64,000 bases of DNA from Plumapathes pennacea (taxonomy: Eukaryota; Cnidaria; Anthozoa; Antipatharia; Myriopathidae): assembly GCA_964036295.1 (NCBI GenBank), contig OZ038466.1:8086001-8150000 (forward strand), in the 5' to 3' direction. A program made the translations under genes and the position numbers. The notes under the pieces are model-generated. The model worked only from the letters and a program-made list of their open reading frames with translations. It had not been told where the DNA came from and searched no databases. Positions 32,608-42,439 of the stretch are shown piece by piece; position 1 is the stretch's first letter, and every line of letters begins with the position of its first letter.

Positions 32608-33981
32608 TTAAGCCAAACAAAGCGACGGGATATGATCTCATTCCTCCGCGTGCAGTAAAACAATCAGCAGACGTACTTTGTTACCCTCTAAGTACGTTAG
32701 TTAACTACGTGCTAGACGATGGTAAAATACCGCAACAGTGGAAACTTGGGGAAGTTGCACCTGTCTATATGAGCTAATAATAAAAAAGCTAAGGCTATAC
32801 GGAGCTGACGACAAAACAGCCGAACTCTTTAAGGATTATCTATCAAATCGCCGTCAACGAGTTAAGATCGGAAACAGCTACTCCGCCTGGCAGAGCATCA
32901 CGGTCGGAATCCCGCAGGGCTCCATACTTGGCCCTGTCTTATTCAACATCTTCATGAATGATCTTGCTTATGTTGTTAAACAAAGCTCATTGTCAGCTTA
33001 TGCAGACGACACACAAATCTTCCATGCAGATAAAGATCCTAACAAAGTCGAAGAAACCATAAACGATGATTATCTAACGTCGATAAATGATACAAAGAAA
33101 ACGGAATGAAAAGAAACCCCTCTAAGTATCAAGCAATGATCTTGGGTAAAACACAGAAAAAACTAAAATTTCATTGCGAGAACATAGTCATCCCGAACAT
33201 TGAAGCATTCGAGTTACTAGGTGTCACCGTGGATAACAAACTTAAATTTGACCTGCACACCGCTAAAGTCTGCAGGAAGGTATCTCAGCAGGTTGCTGTG
33301 TTAAGGCGTATGAGGAACATGTTACCGTTCGAAAAAAGGGTGAGAATCTACAAATCCTTTATTGTTCCACACTTTACTTACTGTGCAGAAACTTGGCATT
33401 TCTGCAGCAAGACGTCTGCCGACAAACTAGATAAGGTAAATGAGCGCGCCGTCCGCTTCGTCTTCAGAGACAAAAGCACCCCGTATGAAGATCTACTCAA
33501 GAAGTTAGGCAGCACTTCATTAAGACACCAAAGAGCGATTAAAATCCTCAGTACTGTTTATAAGTTGATAAATGATAGTAACACTCCATAGAGCCTGAGG
33601 GGCCTACTCGAGCGCAGAAACAATGTATACAATCTAAGAGGAAAAGACATCCTGAAACTACCAAAGCCTAACACAACCACGTACGGTCTTAATTCGTGGC
33701 GTTACAAGGCTTCCAAGCTATGGAATGCCCTCCCTGACACAGTGCGAACGGCAGCCAACCTTAAAGCCTTCAAGAAAGGTCTTTATGACATTGAATTATT
33801 ATAATTATAATAATTATATTTTCTATTGCTTTTAGTCAGTTTTACTCTGTATATATCTATTTATAGTCTTAATTACTTCTATTCTTATATATTAATTCAG
33901 TTTGTGGCATTACCTGTAAATTAACTTGTGTTTCCCGTATTCTGGGCACACTATCTTTGATCACGTAAAATTAATAAAGGT

Positions 33982-34015
<34 letters not shown>

Positions 34016-34117
34016 GTGTTAATCCCCTAACTGTTGCCGTAGGAAAGAAGTTGCGCCTCGTTATCGACCTAAGGCACGTCAACAGTTACTTACTTAAATC
34101 GAAGTTAAGTATAAACT

Positions 34118-34400
34118 AGCAAAAACTTAAAGCATGACCCTGTTAGAATTAGACACGAATATTGGCCGCGTGATTTGTCAGTTTGACATACAAGATGGCG
34201 GCCGACGAATTTTGCTGCGTGTCAAGTTGCAACGACAGTGGACCTCTGCAACAAAATGTTGCATCTTGCAACATCAAAAATTTGTCGCGCGACAAGTTGT
34301 GCGAATGTTAATAATACGCGCAACATCGCTCTTCAACTTGCAACGCAACAATGTTGTCCGATTAGTTGCACACTTTTGTTGCCCGTATAACTACAGTGTA
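34118..34400. mobile_element. Broken copy of the GCAGTAATACGGGCAA MITE
   Basis: It matches 23690-23949 but starts abruptly at the junction with the DIRS-like fragment. It marks the left edge of segmental copy C, which then follows copy B closely up to 37.7 kb. Confidence 0.75.
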
Positions 34401-34689
34401 TAACCGCACCCCAAAGAAAGAAAGAAAGAAGGGGGGGAGGGAGTTCAAACAGCTGACTAGAAAAAGAAAGAGAAGAAAAAACTGTGGGAAGAAGCTCGTC
34501 AAATATTAGCAGCAAAGTAACAAAATAACTTCTCTTCCAGTAAAAGAATTTAAGCCTAAAAAAAAGTCAGATTAAAGGCCTTTAATATTACATCGAAAAG
34601 TTAACTTTTCGAGGAGAAATAACATACTGAATACCGCCAAGAGTGCCACTTTTGAAATCACATATTAAATGTGTCTGGAGATATTCAGG

Positions 34690-34890
34690 CCACTGATTAG
34701 AGATTCCGCTAGACCGACATATGCCGGTATTTCAATACTAAAAATCGTACTGTACCGGAAGCAATTGAGGTTGCCGGTATTCCGTACTGGAAAAATATAA
34801 AGTACAACTTTTTTTTCTGACAGCTCTCCTGTCCAAAGGAAGTCCACACGGGATATTCTACTCATTCAAGCAAAGAAATGCACCGAAACG
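34690..34890 (-). repeat. Dispersed ~200 bp repeat, copy 4
   Basis: It is near-identical to 24290-24480 and lies in the same position of the duplicated unit. The GCCCGGTTTTTC MITE that follows in copy B is absent here. Confidence 0.75.
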
Positions 34891-35646
34891 GTCGAAAACT
34901 CGATGATATAGATCATCTTGTGTCCAGTTCCGCTTCAGCAGAACTTTTTTTTTTCTTTTTTTCATGTGTTGTACCAGTTGTACCAGTTCCAGGTGATGGA
35001 CGAGTTTAGCGGAATCTCTGCTGATTGAATAGTACCACTGTTAAAATCTTAAGAACACAGCAAGAATTGCACCTGCTAATTAGACACTAATGGAGCCTAA
35101 AAACTAAAAGTGCCACTTTTGGAGGTGAAGTGTCTAAACGTTAGGGTCCGGCTGCTCAAAGCACGATTGCGCTAAAAGTCTTAGAAACTGTTTTGTCGTC
35201 TTTAGACTTGAAATAGAAAGACTTCGTTCAAAACACGCTTGATAATTGTTTTGTGCTAAAACAAGCTTTTCACTTGGCCTTTGATCAAAAACCCTGCACT
35301 TTGTTGCCCACCAAAATGAAAGAGAGATTTTGACTCATTCTTGATTAACTTAATCCAGCTTTGATCATCGGGTCAGATAACTGTACAAGCCTAAATACAA
35401 CGTATAACTAACTACGTACTAATCCTAATGCCACTTTTGAACTGAGATTATATAGCACAGTTTTCTCATGCAGACACTAACTACTGCAACACATCAAGTC
35501 ATTTTAATATCAAATGGGTATAATGCTTCCAGCGAAACTCATCTGTCACTAGCAGTATAAAATGAATAATAACTAGCAGCCTATATTGCTCAACAAGAGA
35601 CAAAAATATGCAAAATTCAATCTTAAATGGGGCACTATCGTGATCA

Positions 35647-36672
35647 TTAATTGTTTTCTGAACCTTCCAGCTGAATTGAGCAAACATTTATTGCCATTGC
35701 CAATGCAGTGATATTGGAGTTACAGAAATTGTCTATGAATAGAATGTTCGGATAGGATTGGGAGCTGCAACGACTGAAAAGAGTAGCATACATCTGAGAG
35801 TTTGCTTTGTTTGCGAGCTCCAAAATACTAGTGGTACAAAAGATAGCTTGTAGAGCACTCTGGGTGAGTGTCCATGAAAGCAAAAAATAGCAAGCGTCAG
35901 GATTCGGTCTTTGATCCTGCAATTTTTTTAGTTGATCCTCAACCATGGTGTATAGCTTATTAGTACCAGTATAATTATCGTAAACAGGGAAATTATGGCC
36001 CTGGTAAAATCCTTGATTTGCATAGGGGCCCAAGTGGATACCGTTCGAGGGCCTTAATACAATCAACACAGCAGCATTATTTTTTCCAATAAAAGTTGAG
36101 AGTTTTTGCTTAGTAAAATCGATAGTTGAGGGATTTGGGGCTACAAACAAATTATTAACGCCCTTCAACATTGCCAGCAAAGAGTTCCATTCATCTTGTG
36201 TGAATGGTCTGTAACAAGCATTGCCTACATCTGTGTTGAGATCGTGAGAGAAATCAAGTATGACCAATTCTTTATTAGTGGCACTGAATTCATTGATTTC
36301 CTTGATGATGGACGGGATAGATTGGCCGTTGGCACCTTGCCAGGAACCAATCTGACTTATGTAGATATAATGGCCAGTAAAATATTCCCCACTACTGATA
36401 ACCGGGCGAATATCAAAATATCGTGCACCCAGCTGCAACTGACCTAAAATGGTCCTGGTTTGAGTTTGAGTATTGCACTCAGTAGCAAAATATGTGTGTG
36501 TCCCAAGGGTACTCATCCCACTGTTATGAGAACCAGGCATACACAAATGCACTAAACTTCTTTCACCCAGAACATTTAGATTGTCGTGCATCCAAGATTT
36601 ACTTGGTAGATTGGTTGACGTAAATTTGCCTTGTTCCCCTGCGAGAATAAATGTAACACACCCATCATGCAC
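35647..36672 (-). CDS. PI-PLC X-domain ORF, truncated copy 3
   Basis: This 341-codon frame is collinear with copy 2 and has the same catalytic set (H49, GARYFDIR, H101). It has the same TGA upstream (36676-36678), the same MITE further upstream and the same acceptor-like site (cut after 36639). The seven residue differences from copy 2 are scattered and leave the active-site motifs untouched. It opens with GTG, not ATG, so an unspliced start would be codon 28. Nicastrin exon 2 lies 0.5 kb upstream and exon 1 5.2 kb upstream. Confidence 0.7.
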   Translation of the reverse strand: MHDGCVTFILAGEQGKFTSTNLPSKSWMHDNLNVLGERSLVHLCMPGSHNSGMSTLGTHTYFATECNTQTQTRTILGQLQLGARYFDIRPVISSGEYFTGHYIYISQIGSWQGANGQSIPSIIKEINEFSATNKELVILDFSHDLNTDVGNACYRPFTQDEWNSLLAMLKGVNNLFVAPNPSTIDFTKQKLSTFIGKNNAAVLIVLRPSNGIHLGPYANQGFYQGHNFPVYDNYTGTNKLYTMVEDQLKKLQDQRPNPDACYFLLSWTLTQSALQAIFCTTSILELANKANSQMYATLFSRCSSQSYPNILFIDNFCNSNITALAMAINVCSIQLEGSENN

Positions 36673-36743
36673 CCATCACAAGTTTAGTGTTGAACCTACA
36701 GGGTTGCTGGGTGTTTCAAGATTGGTAAACTGGACCCTAAGAC

Positions 36744-36990
36744 AAGGGCCTAGATGGGGTTTACTGTTAAGTGTTATGGGCCTCAATTTTTTACTGTTAA
36801 GTGTTATGAAGCCCAAAAAATTAATGTTAAGTGTTATGTAAAAAAGTACAATTAAGTGTTACAAGACCAGATCTTAAATAAAACAGGACAAGAGCCCAAG
36901 TGGGGTTTACTGTTAAGTGTTATGGGCTTGAATTTTTTACTGTTAAGTGTTATGCAACCCCCCCCCCCCCCCCCCCCCAAATCTGGGCCC
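36744..36990. mobile_element. ~247 bp MITE inside PLC copy 3
   Basis: This is the same insertion, same CTAAGAC duplication and same position as 26578-26786, so it preceded the duplication of the unit. It has one more TTAAGTGTTATG unit and a C20 run (36958-36977). Confidence 0.88.
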
Positions 36991-37892
36991 TCTAAGACTA
37001 AAACCGTTCTGAGCCCTGGCCTGTACTTGAAACGACAGACCTGTATCGCCCAATGTATAGGATGCCTCACAAGAATCATTATTCGTTCAATGAAGCTTAG
37101 AGTTCCAGTAATTTATGTAGCTGACCAGCCCAGTGAATATTGAATACTTTTTACTCACATCCACATCCAATTTGATGGGTTGCATTTGTCAGAATAACAG
37201 AGGGTGCAATTCCATGAATCTCTTCATATATCTTCTGGGCAACTTTGGCATCAAGAACTGGAAAAGAGTGATAGAAATATTAACCCATAACATAGATGCC
37301 GCAAAGACTCCGAATACCCGGCTACTTATAAAATTCGTAGCATGAGGCAACTATTAACAATTGGCTGTAGCTGTTATTTACATCTACGGCATGCATTGGT
37401 CTTGGTCGAATATTTTATGCTATTAAATTTATAGCTTCAGTTGCGACGACCAACAAGTTGTATAAAAGAAGTATTGAATCGTGTCAGACAACAACTCCTA
37501 ATTTTTCATTCACTACAATGTGTCATCACATGTGCAATGTATATCTCCAACCACGATCAATACTCTCACATACCATATTAGATCAAAGATCTGCCAAAAC
37601 CGGAAGAAATTCCTTAAAATATAGTCAGTGACACAAACACCTAAAAGAGTCTTCTAGAAAAATTTTCGGAGTATGTATTAAGCATTAGTTAACCCATTAC
37701 TTAAGATAAAATTACAAAGATTCTATTAAACAAGTGTAGATAGAAATAAAGAAAAAGAAAGACAACGTATATCTCGAACCACGAGCAATACTCTCACAGT
37801 GCCATTTTAGATCAGAGATCTGCCAAAACCGGAGGAAATTCCCTGAAATTTAGAGCAACATGCCCATTAAGGGCAATGGGAGAATATTTTTT

Positions 37893-38271
37893 TAATCGCG
37901 ACTTTAAATAGCGATTCGCTACTTTGAGCTAGCAATCGCGACTTTAAACTTGCGATTCGCTACTTTGAGCTAGCGATCGCGACTTTAAACTGGCGATTCG
38001 CTACTTTAACTCGCGATCGCAAATTTGAACTAGCGATTCGCTACTTTGAACTAGCGAACTAGGCGACTTTGAACTAGCGAATCGCTACTTTGAACAGCGA
38101 TTCGTTACTTTGAACTAGCGATCGCCACTTTGGACTCGCGATTCGCTACTTTAAACTAGCGATTCGCCATTTGAACGCTGCGATTGCGACTTTGAACTAG
38201 CGAATCGCTACTTTAAACTAGCGATCTACTTTGAACTCGCAATTCGCTAGTTCAAAGTGGCAATCGCTAGT
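37893..38271. repeat. Minisatellite of GCGATTCGCTACTTTGAACTA-type units
   Basis: There are about 15 or more imperfect units of roughly 25 bases containing GCGATTCGC or GCGATCGC plus TACTTTGAACTA. It is the counterpart of 27735-27900, expanded. Confidence 0.9.
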
Positions 38272-39325
38272 CCCTGAGCGTAAGCGAGAGTAATAATCAC
38301 GACGCTAATGCAGTAGTCTCGCCTTATTTGGAGACTCCAAGGGGATCGCCATCTCTTAATCTCTAAAACTTAATGTTCGTCAGTTTGTCAGTCTGTCAGT
38401 CTTCGTTGGACCTCAACGCGAGGTTACCAAGCAGCACGTAAAACAATGGTAAACAAGTGAGAAAGGAACGGCGGATTGATTTTATACTAGAAATACGATA
38501 ATCGCAGATACCCCCTTGCTCTGCCATTGATGGGACTTTTACTTTGGTAATTCCCAACAAGAGTAGTCTTTGTTTTACCGAAATGTTGGCTCAATCTTTT
38601 CTTCGAACTTAAGTGCTACACGCAAAGGACTAAATCATTCAAGACTCCAAGTTCCGATTGCTCTGAGCGAATACGGTAGCCGAAACTGGCGACAGAAGCG
38701 TATTAAAACAATACTTCGAGGGAAAGTGATCAGCATACAGATTTTAATACATTCTTGAAATGATCGAGTTACAAGCTATACGGGATAGAATATATTTGTC
38801 ACGGTGATTGTTCGATTTCCGCTGACTAACCTTTGTTGCTTGTCCTTTCTAAATAAGTATCTGAGTTTAACACAAAACGGCGTCTGAAGCTCCCGATTTG
38901 CTTTCAAGCGCTGTTTCCTTTGCGGAGCCGTTTCTTCGGCACGCTTCCGTTCATGATGCTGTCGGTTATAACATGTTTGTCGTCTTTTCTCTAGACGGAT
39001 TTGGCGCTGTTCGATCGTTTCACGATTTCGCCTTGCCCGTGCCTATTTCTTTCTCTTTTGAAGACGAGCTTCGCGAGGTTGTTGTGTTTCAAGTTTTTCG
39101 TAAACACAGCTACGATATACTGTATCTAATTTCTCTTATTGCGAGTAAAACTACAGGGCCACACGTGATCGATCCGGCCTTTGTTATTGGTTAAGCAGCG
39201 ATACGAACTGGGGACAAGGTCGTACGACAGACTGACAGACGAACATTAAATAAAGTCATAAAGTCTCCGAATGATCCGATACTACTGCATTAGCGTTGTG
39301 ATTATTTCCCTCGCTTCGCTCGGGG
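38272..39325. mobile_element. ~1.05 kb TIR element carrying part of the element seen at 1-1876
   Basis: The left end CCCTGAGCGTAAGCGAGAGT followed by AATAATCACGACGCTAATGC is mirrored at the right end (GCATTAGCGTTGTGATTATT up to CTCGGGG), giving imperfect terminal inverted repeats of about 100 bases. The interior (38500-39120) is the reverse of parts of 300-1500. In that orientation it reads an Arg/Gln-rich peptide such as EQRQIRLEKRRQ. No intact ORF. Confidence 0.72.
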
Positions 39326-40196
39326 ACAACAAGATGCAGATACAAGGCCAAGCAATTTGACCGACGACTGTAAATGACCCGGATATTATGCCATTGCATG
39401 TGAGGCAAGCTAGCTAGCCGTAATAGGAGGAAGAGTCAAGGTGCTTACGACTTCTCGATGTTCCGATGTTGGTTCTTCGTCGCTACCGCAAGGGCCGGGA
39501 AGGATAACTATTGAGCATCGGGCTGGTTGAGTTTTGGATCAAATGGATCCGTTGGGCCGAAGTTATGGCCGGTTTTGTGAGTCGGACTCGCTGCCCTGGC
39601 GTCGGAGCTTTCCTACCTTAGCGCCCTAATGTGAACCCACCTAAAAAAGTACAAATTTAGCCGCGCGACGGGAACGCATGACTAACAGCAAATCTACAAG
39701 AATAACGAAATGCCGCAAGAAATTTTTCCTTGTACACCTTTGTGAACGCTTTTCTATGTTTACGCTGAAACAAATTAAATATAACCACGTGAGCGACGAA
39801 AATGTCACAACGTGTGGTTCTTGCACAATGCCGATTTATAAACCTCGCGTGGACCATGCTCGATTGGTGGTGGCTTAGGAGCACTCCTGCTTTTCGCAGC
39901 TCTCTTTTTAGAACGAGTTTGTCGTTTGCTTGAACTCATTCCGAATTCCAAGTGTGGCTGCAAAAGGTTGAATTGGTGTTGAGTGGTGAGTGCAACTGTG
40001 AAGCGGGGAAAATAGACGTTGCGAAACGCACGCCCGAACGAAGCGTTGATGTCTGTAGTTATACACGGTCTTTTGTGCTGCGTGTTTCAATTACCTACAA
40101 GATGCCTGGAAAGTCTCTATGCGACTGCGGTGTTTTGACAGATTGCTGACAGATGAGGCGATTATGTAAACAGGTTTCCGGCTCCCTGGTCAGAAT
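39326..40196. other. Unassigned sequence in intron 1 of nicastrin copy C
   Basis: A 90-base piece (39868-39958, with GGAGCACTCCTGCTTTTCGC) is repeated at 41230-41325. A plus-strand frame 39952-40146 has several Cys residues but no recognisable domain. No gene is supported. Confidence 0.35.
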
Positions 40197-41635
40197 CTTT
40201 AAGTGTGTTTTTCTCGGTGTTTTTAAAACGCGGAAAAGTGTTTCTTTGGGAAACCTGCATTTCAATGAATTTTAATCGATTGGCTTGAAACTTGGCAAAT
40301 ATGTGAATCAATATCAAAGCTACAAAAAGATGTCTCCGATTTTATTTATTTATTTTTTCGTTCGGAAGATATGTCCGCTTTTGTCTTGCGCGTAGCTAGA
40401 AATATGATCGGCCAACTTTAAAAGTCAATAACTTTGTATATGGACAAGATATCAAAATTCGGAGACACCTTTTTTTCTTCATTGTGTCAACAGTTGGCTG
40501 AAACAAAAAATAATCAAATCGGGTAAAATCCGAGTGACATTAGGCTTTTTTAATAAGGCAAGGTCAAAATTCACTCGGAAGCTGATAACTTTCTTTCTTT
40601 AGCAAATTCGAAAAATATAAAGCTTTAACCTAAATCTGTGATTGTTGAGCTTTCAGAAAATATATACTTTATTATTAGTTAAATGTAACGCTAGCGCGAA
40701 AAATGGGTTTGAACGCATGTCGTTCATGAGGGTATCCTGATACCTTAAATGTGTTTTTCTCGGTGTTTTTAAAACGCCGAAAAGTGTTTCTTTCGGAAAC
40801 CTGCATTTCAATGGATTTTAATCGATTGGCTTGAAACTTGGCAAATATGTGAATCAATATCAAAGCTACAAAAACGTTTCTCCGATTTTATTTCTTTTTT
40901 TTCGTTCGGAAGATATGTCCGCTTTTGTCTTACGCGTAGCTAGAAATATGATTGGCCAACTTTAAAAGTCAATAACTTTGTATTTGGACAAGATATCAAA
41001 ATTCGAGATACTTTTTTTTTCTTCATTGTGTCAACAGTTGGCTGAAACAATAACTAATCAAATCGGGTAAAATCCGAGTGACATTAGGCTTTTTTAATAA
41101 GGCAAGGTCAAAATTTACTTGGAAGCTGATAACTTTCTTTCTTTAGCAAATTCAAAAAATATAAAGCTTTAACCTAAATCTGTGATTGTTGAGCTTTCAG
41201 AAAATATATACTTTATTATTAGTTAAATGTAACGCTCGATTGGTGGTGGCTCAGGAGCACTCCTGCTTTTCGCAGCTCTCTTTTTAGAACGAGTTTGTCG
41301 TTTGCTTGAACTCATTCCGAATTCAAGATATCAAAATTCGAGATACTTTTTTTTCTTCATTGTGTCAACAGTTGGCTGAAGCAATAAATAATCAAATCGG
41401 GTAAAATCCGAGTGACATTAGGCTTTTTTAATAAGGCAAGGTCAAAATTTACTTGGAAGCTGATAACTTTCTTTCTTTAGCAAATTCAAAAAATATAAAG
41501 CTTTAACCTAAATCTGTGATCGTTGAGCTTTCAGAAAATATATACTTTATTATTAGTTAAATGTAACGCTAGCGCGAAAAATGGGTTTGGCCGCATGTCG
41601 TTCTCGAGGGTATCCTGATACCTTAAGTTGGACTC
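40197..41635 (+). repeat. Tandem array, about 2.5 units of ~540 bp
   Basis: The unit starting near TTAAGTGTGTTTTTCTCGGT (40198) recurs at 40742, and its second half recurs from 41326 to 41635. The 90-base piece at 41230-41325, also at 39868, is inserted between units 2 and 3. AT-rich and noncoding. Confidence 0.85.
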
Positions 41636-41822
41636 GTTTTTATGCTAGATGCATTATTCGTCTGAGCCGAATTAGACGTCTGTTAAGTGCGTCTTTCAGT
41701 CGCACTTAGCAGACGCATAAGAATTTAAGTTCGTCTGTCCTGTTTTCCGTTTTTATACTAGACGCATTAGTACTAATGCGTCTGAGACGAATTAGCCGTC
41801 TGTAGGTATAAAAACGGCCAAT
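41636..41822. mobile_element. Shortened foldback element (relative of 27996-28393)
   Basis: It matches the right half of the copy B element from GTTGGACTCGTTTTTATGCT to TATAAAAACGGCC. It lies at the same place, next to the donor side of nicastrin exon 1. Confidence 0.78.
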
Positions 41823-42371
41823 TATAAAGATTCTATGTAACAAGTGTAGACTTACCAGAACATGAGAAATAAATAAAAAGGAAGACAACAGTTCTGACCA
41901 AATTATCCGCCATATTGGAAGGGCCCTGTAAGCCGGTAATTCCGAACCGGCGACACGGCCTTGAAACGGCGACACAGGAGATACGAACCAGCGACGAACG
42001 ACAAGGCGCTGCGAGGAAATTTGGACTGCAGCGACACTGATAATAATTAAACCGACAACGAATTTCGTGTTTGGTAAAAATTCAGACAACGAAAACAGTT
42101 CTGTGAACCAGTGTGCACGCCTGTTCAAGACTAAGTTTAGATAAGTTAGCCTGCGTTGCACGCGTTTCCACTGGAACATATGAATAAATCACGCGAAAAT
42201 GACGAGAGCAAAAATGTGGTTGAGGGGGGAGGGGAAGAGGAGAAAATCTTCAGAAAATAACCCTGTTTAAGACACGAAAATGTAAAATTTGATACCCTGT
42301 TTAAGACAGAAGACCCTGAAAATGATACCCTATCGGGCGGAACATCCCTATATAGGAAATATATGGGAGTA

Positions 42372-42391
42372 CCCCCCCCCCCCCCCCCCCC
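42372..42391. repeat. Poly-C tract (20 C)
   Basis: An uninterrupted C run within the duplicated flank of exon 1 copy C. The sequence just to its left (42120-42370) is not found in the copy B flank, so the tract marks an insertion edge. Confidence 0.95.
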
Positions 42392-42439
42392 GGGTGTGCA
42401 CGGCAGAGTTCTTCCTTCAGTCAATTTAGCACGGATGCT

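Larger units (their letters stand above)
30740..34015 (+). mobile_element. LINE inserted in the DIRS-like element, RT with deletions
   Basis: The start at about 30750 reads LNDFFATVDCPEA, the usual segment just before the RT. After the TTAA element it continues with NKATGYDLIPPRAVKQ, then GIPQGSILGPVLFNIF and SAYADDTQIFHADKD, and later NERAVRFVF, VYNLRGKDIL and LWNALPDTV. A block of RT is deleted at about 32777 (APVY joins directly to ELIIKKLRLYG). A frame break falls near 33105 and a stop at 33591. The (TATC)n tail is 33983-34015. CTGT at both junctions suggests a short target duplication. 5'-truncated and inactive. Confidence 0.9.
28880..34118 (+). mobile_element. Disrupted DIRS-like (tyrosine-recombinase class) retrotransposon
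   Basis: A gag-like ORF runs about 29130-29589, with acidic and basic helical segments ending SEFGWSTVNEHLSDKLASDS. A frame change then leads to GPCFK at about 29710. A CCHC zinc knuckle would be completed (CFK plus CGEFGHLSFSC) by splicing to 30107, but the donor reads ATAAGT instead of GTAAGT. RT sequence follows at 30280-30497 (DMIRRGYQLPF, SSLQHPEFV), continues after a MITE at 30699-30740, and resumes beyond a LINE at 34017-34118 (KKLRLVIDLRHVNSYL). A ~195 bp direct repeat with a TATATATA core occurs at 28876-29070 and 29864-30067. RNase H and recombinase are missing. The family call rests on remembered DIRS RT motifs. Confidence 0.65.
37159..41913 (-). pseudogene. NCSTN: Nicastrin exons 1 and 2, copy C
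   Basis: Exon 1 is 41913-41856 (same leader as copy B, intact GTAAGT donor) and exon 2 is 37257-37159 (acceptor TTTTCCAG, donor GTGAGT). Exon 2 reads LDAKVAQKIYEEIHGIAPS then VILTNATHQIGC. The first of the two conserved Cys residues is Ser here, so a normal nicastrin fold is unlikely. Intron 1 is stretched to 4.6 kb by a minisatellite, a TIR element and a tandem array. A second scrambled piece of intron and exon 1 sequence lies at 37720-37860. No later nicastrin exon is present. Confidence 0.8.

Noticed and set aside
37893..38271. CRISPR-like regular array
   Set aside because: Units are contiguous and imperfect without unique spacers, in a eukaryotic intron. It is a minisatellite.
41706..42179. 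157-codon minus-strand ORF (related to the one at 28280-28699)
   Set aside because: It reads antisense through the type-2 flank and exon 1 of nicastrin and the foldback element. Its conservation between copies reflects the segmental duplication.
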